DNA of 64,000 nucleotides from Rattus norvegicus (lineage: Eukaryota > Chordata > Mammalia > Rodentia > Muridae). How positions within the stretch are numbered: the first letter of the stretch is position 1; each line of letters starts with the position of its first letter. Below the pieces are notes generated by a model. That model was not told where the DNA came from. It saw nothing but the letters and a program-made list of their open reading frames with translations, and did not search any database. Where the stretch lies: the NCBI RefSeq assembly GCF_036323735.1, contig NC_086027.1:90218662-90282661 (forward strand). Direction: 5' to 3'. A program made the position numbers and the translations under genes. Positions 57,313-64,000 of this stretch are shown piece after piece.

Positions 57313-60094
57313 TCTTTACTTCAAAATTTGAGAATATATCAGACACATTAAAAATTTTCCATGTAAAAATTGTCTGTTTATTAATTCTTTCATTCCCTTT
57401 CAGTATTTTCTAAAAAAAGGTTTGTCCCCTTACATGCCAAATATCTGTGGGATTAATAAATGAATTATAGAAGGTGAAATATGCCACCACTGAGCACGTG
57501 TTTGCGTGTTGTTCCAAACTAGTCAAGGTGAACTCATTCAGGGAATCTGTTTGGTCACATCCGATCCGTACCGCAATATCTTTCCTTATCTGGCTTTCAC
57601 CTAAGAGAAAATGTACCATTATCAATAGCATACCACTTCCCATCAGCCTCTGGGGTGTGCTTTCTTCTCATTGGATCTGTGAGTAGCAAGCTGTTTCCTT
57701 TTCTATATTTTGTTATTTTACCTCGACACTGTCTTCTCTCAAACTTCAACCTCACGGGATCTGAGTTCTGTTACAGGAGCTTGTCTCAGTAGGAATAAAC
57801 AGGACTCGGATTATCAGAGAGCCACAAGGACATCTACTAGCATAAGCACATTTTCTGTGACAAGGACACTTGATCATGAGTTAGACATGGGCATTAGGTT
57901 GTCTGCCAGGATAAAGAATTACCCACTGAGAACCATAGTATAAGCACCCACAGCTAGAGCCTGTAGTGTCCTGTGATGACAAGGCTAGAGTTGATGGCCA
58001 TCCTTTAAAAAGGAGCCACATGACCAAACTAGGGAAAAATTCAACAGTAGTCTTCAGGCATGCATGCTCTGGAATGGGCCACTGCTAAAAGCAAACAATG
58101 GGCACTGTAAAATTATGTTGTGTTCTGAGAAGTTAGAGAGACAGCTAATGAAGAAAATGCACATGAATGAAGTCAATAAAGGATTTTGTTATCTGAGGAA
58201 AGTTCACCAAGTAGCAGACGTTTTGTACTCTTACAATCTACTGCTGGAAACTCTACAAAATCCTAGAAGCACTTCTTTCCAGCAGGCTAGATACCTGTGA
58301 CTTCTACTCATATCATTTTATTTGCTGTATGTTCGTTACTGCTGAGAGATTTCCATTAACTTCTATTCATCAAGAAAGAAATAATTTAAAAATGACCATC
58401 TGGCATACTATTTTTATTAAAAATTATGATCAGAATCCCATATCTATATGGATACTTATACACAATATAGGCATATCTGAATAAAGTGATTATTTTGTCG
58501 TGAGAAAATGAAGTAAGCTACTTTCTATGTGGTTAACAGCAGGACATGGGACTAAATGGGAGGGAAGATAGTACATTAAAGGAGTAAATAGAAGGAGGGT
58601 AGTTGTTTTATTTAAATGATGCTACAATCAATATACAGGCACTGTTGACCACATCTCCATACATATGTACATAAAATTATTCTTAATACTTTGCAGAAGC
58701 ATTATGAAAACTGACAAATTTGTTGTTCCTAAATTGAGAACTGAAGACCCCAGACTACAGAGTTCCATATGTTTGGAGAAGTGGTCTATACAATTCTCTA
58801 TGACAGGACAGACTGAAACACCCGGCTCGGACTATCTCTGAGAAAGTGACAACCTTGTCCTGAAACTTAGACTTATGATAACTCTAAAATTCAGGGCATT
58901 GGTAAAATCACAAGTGAGAAAACCCAGTTCTCTCTTGTGAATGCATAAATATACTAGCTTTCCATCACTCAAGTGCAAATTGGTATTCAGTGTGAAGATT
59001 AACTTTTAAAATACTGTTTTCTTTAGAACACATGCAATGGATAGCAACAATAGAGAGTTCCACTAATTCTGACTTCATAATTTCTATAGTTTGTTTCTTT
59101 GCTTAATTACCAAGAAAATTGTGACACAAGTGATTTACTTGTTTAAAGGCTGCCTTACATGCACAAAGGCTTATCTTCCAGAAGTTCTGAGAAAGCAAAG
59201 CTAAGGGAGGGTTTGTGTGGTGGTTTTATACCTGAAACAAAAAAAAGAAATATTTCAATAGTTCTAATCAGAAACATATTTTGTTTTGAATTCCGATGTC
59301 AAACCCAGTGCTTCACATTAAAGGATCTGCACGGAGGCAGCAAAGATTTCTTTATTAGTCATTCAAGCTGCCTTTGTTCATGTCACTGTGACCTTACAAA
59401 GAACACAGTGTCCCGAGGAACTAAAATGTAGTTTCACATGATCTCATAAAGTACATTAGCTTATGATTGATTCTGTCCCATATGAAAGACTGGGAATAAG
59501 GAAATAACAAAAAGACTTGATTGTATTTTTCTTTAATGAAGTGGATTAAGGTCACTGGGGAGGCTTAGGAGTGCTACTGCAGCATCAGCCACTCAGGTTA
59601 GAGTATCATCAGTACGTGACCAACACACGGAAGCATGCCAATAACTTTTAATAATCATCTTCATTTTCTATCTAAAGAAAAAGAAAGAAAATCAGAGTGT
59701 TGCCAATGTAATATTTTCATTTCCAGTATTAACTTGTTACTAGGTAATACTGGATTCTTTCTAACAAACAGAAATATCATGTTTCATGCAAAGCCTCACA
59801 TTCTGCAATCAAGAGTTTCTATGAAACACATCATTGTCTTTCTCTTGCAAAAAATAAACATTGGGCTAGAGAAATATATTGGCCTTGGTTTAGGACATTT
59901 GCTGGTAATAAATGAGCAAAGTACGAGCCTGTTGTCAAAATGTGCACGGGCACAAACAAAATAGGATATGAGAAGCACCCTAAGTATATGTGCAGGGAAT
60001 TATACATGTATGGAATACAACATTATTTTGGTTAATTTATGTGTGTTTCATATAAGATGCTCCAGAATTTAATTAGAGTTTTGTCAACTAGATA
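57313..60094. other. Unique sequence, no gene seen
   Basis: AT-rich with no recognisable repeat or exon. Confidence 0.5.
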
Positions 60095-60480
60095 GAAACT
60101 TAGATACAGTTGAGTACTAGAGGAATTCTCACTTGAAGGTTATCGCCATCAGATTGGCCTATGATATGTCTATGGGATATTTTCGTGATTACTAGTTGAT
60201 GTAGAAATGTCCAGCCACTAGGGGCGGGATCATCCCTAAACAGATGTGTGCTGGCTGTTTAAGAAAGTTGAACAAGCCAAGGGAGGCAAGACAGAGTTCT
60301 TCCTGGTCTCATTGGTCTCATCAGTTCCTGCCTCCAGGTTCCTGCTTTGAATTACTGTCTTAGGAGGATTTTTAGTGGTGGTATACATAAACGTAAAATA
60401 AACCCTTTCATCCAAAAGCTGGTGTTGGGCATTGTTTATCAAAGCATTGTAGACAATGGCTATAGGTAATACTGAACTAA
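60095..60480 (+). mobile_element. ERVL-MaLR solo LTR (MT/ORR1 group), sense
   Basis: CATCAGATTGGCCTATGATA, TCAGTTCCTGCCTCCAGGTTCC and AAAATAAACCCTTTC (with AATAAA) follow the order of rodent MaLR LTRs; the end is near 60476. Same group as the complete element at 40095-41969. The 5' boundary is approximate. Confidence 0.65.
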
Positions 60481-60897
60481 TGAACAAAATTATATGGATG
60501 ACCCAGATGGCAGACATACAGAATGTTCATTACAGAGACCATCTTATTATCCTGACTTCTACAACTTAAAAATATTAAATTATATCAATTTTATAGAAAT
60601 TAAACATGCATTTCTCAGAAATGGATGTTTGATTAAGGACTTTATTCACTTTTGAAATATTATACGTCACTTTAAAGTCAGTTTTTGTACTAATTCAATA
60701 CTATATGCTGCTTTAGAATCAGTTTTCATACTCATTAAAGAAAATGAAGCAAACATTCTAAGTAGTCGTATGAACTTATTAATTAACTTATTCATCTGTG
60801 TTCGTGTGTACACATAAGTACACATGTACACATATGTGCACCACAAATTACTGAAGATGTGCATGGAGATCAGAGTGTATTGTTCCTTATGCACCTT

Positions 60898-61112
60898 TTA
60901 GATTTTATTTGAGACAGGGTTTCTCACTGTCTGGGAGCTTCACCTTGTAGTCTAGGAAAACTGACCAGCAGGTTCCAGGGATCTACCTGCCAAGCCTCTC
61001 ATTTTACCCTTGACTCCACCCAGCTCTTTACATGGGTTCTGGGGGTAGAGTTCAAATACTTATGATTACAAGTCAAACACTTTACTGATGGAGCCATCTT
61101 TTCAGACCCATT
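60898..61112 (-). mobile_element. B4-type SINE, antisense
   Basis: TGAGACAGGGTTTCTCACTG, GGGATCTACCTGCC, TTTACATGGGTTCTGGGG and CACTTTACTGATGGAGCCAT are landmarks of antisense B4. Nearly full length. Confidence 0.75.
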
Positions 61113-61240
61113 TCCTTCCAGTGTCTGATGCTAGATAGTAAAAAGTAAAGACAGAAAAGGCTTTATACAAATTGTGGGCAAAACTTTTGGAAGGCCTTGT
61201 GACTAATAAGGAATTTATGCTTACAGATTTTCTTAATGGG

Positions 61241-61285
<45 letters not shown>

Positions 61286-63094
61286 TTCATGATATGAAAG
61301 GTAAATCAATAGATTTCAATGTGACCTTTAAAGCAGCAGTCACGACATTAGCATAAACAACAAATGACCAGGCTGATTTCCGCACTGTCACTTTTGTTTG
61401 TAATTTCATTGTCCCTCTTTCCATGGTTCTATTGCTTGCTTGCAATCATAAAAAGTAAAGCAAGGTACAGACTGCTTTTGGAAACAATGATTTTCAAGAC
61501 GAATAATAATGCTTGCACATATTTGCCACAAAGCAAGAGCTTCTGTTTACTTTGATGCTACAATATTTTAAGGTTGTGCAATACTCATAAGTTGAAATGT
61601 CAGCCTAAAGTGGAAAACACTTTTCAGTAGTCAAAAGAAAGATATCATAAACAGGGACAGCAATAGGTATGATCTGTATCTTTCTTTTGCTGTTGAGCAT
61701 GGCTTAGTTGTAGCGATTCATATTTTTCGCAAGGCTTACTTTGTGCGGCTACTTTATTGTACCTATGAATACACCACATCATTTGGGCTTCATTATATAC
61801 TGGTGTGTAAGGATTTGTCTTTACTGAAAGAAATATAGCTATTATAATAGAGACATCTCATTATTTTCGTACCTTAAAAATCAGCATAGTTTTCATTCGC
61901 ATGAACCACAATTTGTAGTCACTTTGGAGTAAAAGAAGCCATAGCCCCATTTAGTTACTCAGGGATTGAAGGAACTGTGTACATGTGCAGAAGAGGGGGC
62001 TTCCTATGATCTTTGGCAACACAGTCTGCCTACGTATGAAGGAAGAGGACCCTGTGAAGTATTGACCATGTTTGAAGAAGTAGGTAGAATTGATCTAAGA
62101 AGCCATGGTCTCATGGACATGGGGCTATGTGGGAAGTGTTGCCTAGTCTATGCTAAAGAGGAGGGGAGAAATGAAGAGGTTTAGGGAATAGATGTTCAGT
62201 GCCTATTTCATTAAAGATATCTATTCTACCTTAAGAAGATAAGGCAGGAAAATAGTTTCAACATTAGCCTAGATACACTTAAAGGCATATATATCTATTA
62301 AATATTTCTGAATACTGTGGTTTGTTAACGTGATTGCATCATTTATGGGCTGTATTCTAAATTTTAAAATCTGAGCTTCTGAATATAATATTTAGCTTAC
62401 ATGTAAGAGATGTCAAAAATGGTTTGGATACGTTTTTCAAATAAGCCCTAGTTTTATTTGGCAATGGGTTAAATCCTTGTAGGTTTTCCTGGTAGGCCAG
62501 ACTCTTGAGACATCTAAGTGTGTGGTAAGACTAAACAGTCTTGTGATTTCGATAAATAACAGGGTCTATTTAGTAAGTCTAAATGGACTGAGACATGGTC
62601 TGGTGGAAGATGAATCAGAATGTAATGGAAAGCTACTGATGTGACATAAATGAGTTTGAAGTTACATGCCCAATTGCACATAATATCTTCCCTTCACTGA
62701 GAAGTGGCCTAGAATCCAGCCAGCCAAAGGGCTGGGAGTGTCTGCATCAATACACACTTTCCTGACCAAGTCTCAACCTCATTCAGCCACAAAGGGATGG
62801 ATTCCTCACAAAATCTAGAGCAGAGTCTTAATAGATTTAATGGCCTTGATCTAAAACAAGAGATCAAGTTTCACATTTCCTCTGAGGACAGATTGAATTT
62901 TAATATTTTTCTTTTATTCTGAAAAGTGCTCCATATTTTTTGAGTATTGTTCACATTGGTGTAAGATAGCATTGGTGTGGGTTACTCTCAATTAATTAAT
63001 TGTGACATATCTCCTTTAAATTTGTACTGCTTCTTTGTAATGTGAATTAAATTTACAAAACTGAAATCAATTGGCTACCCAAAAGTTAGAATCA
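61113..63094. other. Unique sequence, no gene seen
   Basis: Contains only the (TG)n tract at 61242-61282. Confidence 0.5.
61242..61282. repeat. (TG)n microsatellite
   Basis: About 20 TG units. Confidence 0.96.
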
Positions 63095-63208
63095 AAAAGA
63101 GGCTATAAATTTGAAAGAAAGCAAGTAAGAGTATATGGGCGATACTTAGTGAGGAAAAGAAAGGGAATTACATTATAATCTTGGGAAATAAAATAATTTA
63201 AAAAGTGA
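63095..63208 (+). mobile_element. Short L1 (Lx-type) 3' end
   Basis: AAAGAGGCTATAAATTTGAA, AGTATATGGGCGATACTTAG and ATTACATTATAATCTTGGG match the terminal 100 bp of an Lx 3' UTR, followed by an A-rich tail. Confidence 0.7.
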
Positions 63209-64000
63209 AGAATAGACGTGCTATCCATTCATAGGTATTTTGTATAATACATTGTCCCTCAACGAAGGTCTGTTGTTTCTGTGTCTCCAGGAAAACTTCT
63301 TACCAGTAATTCAAACCCAGTGTGTTAATCAGAGTTTGGATTTTCCTGATCATGTTGTACATATCTGGTCTACAAGTTCTGTCTGTCCGTCTCCTCACTC
63401 TGCCTCATTTTCTCTGAGCAGATTGCATTCCTGAATCTATCATAGATTTATCTTTTTCATTTTACATATCTCCAACTAGAATTAACTCCCCACAGGAATG
63501 GAAATGAGGCTTTACTCACTGGTAAGTCTTCTCCTTCAGAATAACACTGGAAAATGAAGCATTTCATGGTATTTATTGAATTAATAATAAAATCTTGGTT
63601 AAATAATGGAAAGATGTGTTACAATATTCCTGTTAAATTTGCTCTTTAAAATTATTGCAAATATACACAAGTTGCAAAGTTCGATGAGTCTGAAGCACCA
63701 GAGACTGGATAATGAGTTTTTTGTGAGGAAAAAATAATTGAAAAGGTAATTAATTATATATAATTAAATATATATATATAATGTTGATCAGGCTTAACTA
63801 AACTGTGGAATGTCAACGAAATAGCATTATAACTTTATGAGCTAATTCCAAAACGATGGCAACATAATCCTATTGAAAGCAGCAGACTCCTTTAAACCAA
63901 GGGACATTCACCAAAAGAAATAACTAAATTGACTCTTCAAAATTGTCTTCAGGAACAAGGAAAACCCAACTTGGGATAAAGGAACCTTGAAGTGAGTGAC
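63209..64000. other. Unique sequence to the window edge
   Basis: AT-rich with a small TATA patch near 63755-63780. Nothing else recognised. Confidence 0.5.

Overview
The window is nuclear DNA from a murid rodent, most likely rat (Rattus). The main evidence is a nearly intact rat-type LINE-1 with the polypurine-rich 3' UTR of that lineage. Supporting evidence comes from ID, B1 and B4 SINEs, ERVL-MaLR LTRs, old Lx-type L1 debris and long (CA)n/(GA)n microsatellites. I found no convincing host protein-coding exon, tRNA or rRNA gene. It reads as an AT-rich, gene-poor interval shaped by successive retrotransposon insertions.

Layout. 1-9.1 kb: simple repeat, an ORR1-like LTR, then an antisense L1 relic interrupted by a full-length sense L1 (2847-9126) with perfect 15-bp target-site duplications (TSDs). 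Its ORF1 is open; its ORF2 is broken by one in-frame TAG. 9.1-16.4 kb: mostly unique sequence with an ID element, a MaLR LTR and old L1 fragments, some head to head. 16.4-19.1 kb: a nested cluster made of a 5'-inverted (twin-primed) L1, a 311-bp IAP-type solo LTR inside it, and a small later L1 fragment with a (TC)n tail. 19.1-23.2 kb: microsatellites, a B1 and a possible ERVK LTR. 23.26-29.11 kb: antisense provirus A, class II (IAP-like). 30.1-33.8 kb: a second 5'-inverted L1. 35.6-39 kb: B4 SINE and three or four L1 3' ends. 40.1-41.97 kb: a complete antisense MaLR element. 42-51 kb: mainly unique DNA with a large (ATATCT)n tract and old L1s. 51.32-56.38 kb: antisense provirus B, same family as A. 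56.4-64 kb: mostly unique, with a MaLR LTR, a B4 and one L1 3' end.

The most interesting content is the A/B provirus pair. Each has two near-equal LTRs (about 375-380 bp), its own 6-bp TSD, a primer-binding-site-like sequence, a polypurine tract, a Gag N-terminal remnant, a conserved leader splice donor, a conserved acceptor ahead of a collapsed env, and a 60-codon env C-terminal frame still open in both. No pol is visible. About 2.5 kb of the interior is AT-rich and non-coding, and contains a tRNA-derived SINE head shared by both copies. This looks like a non-autonomous class II LTR retrotransposon family comparable in design to ETn or deleted IAPs. LTR-LTR divergence counted by eye is about 29/380 for A and about 16/375 plus one indel for B, so B is the younger insertion. 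No search was run, so subfamily names are recognition-based.
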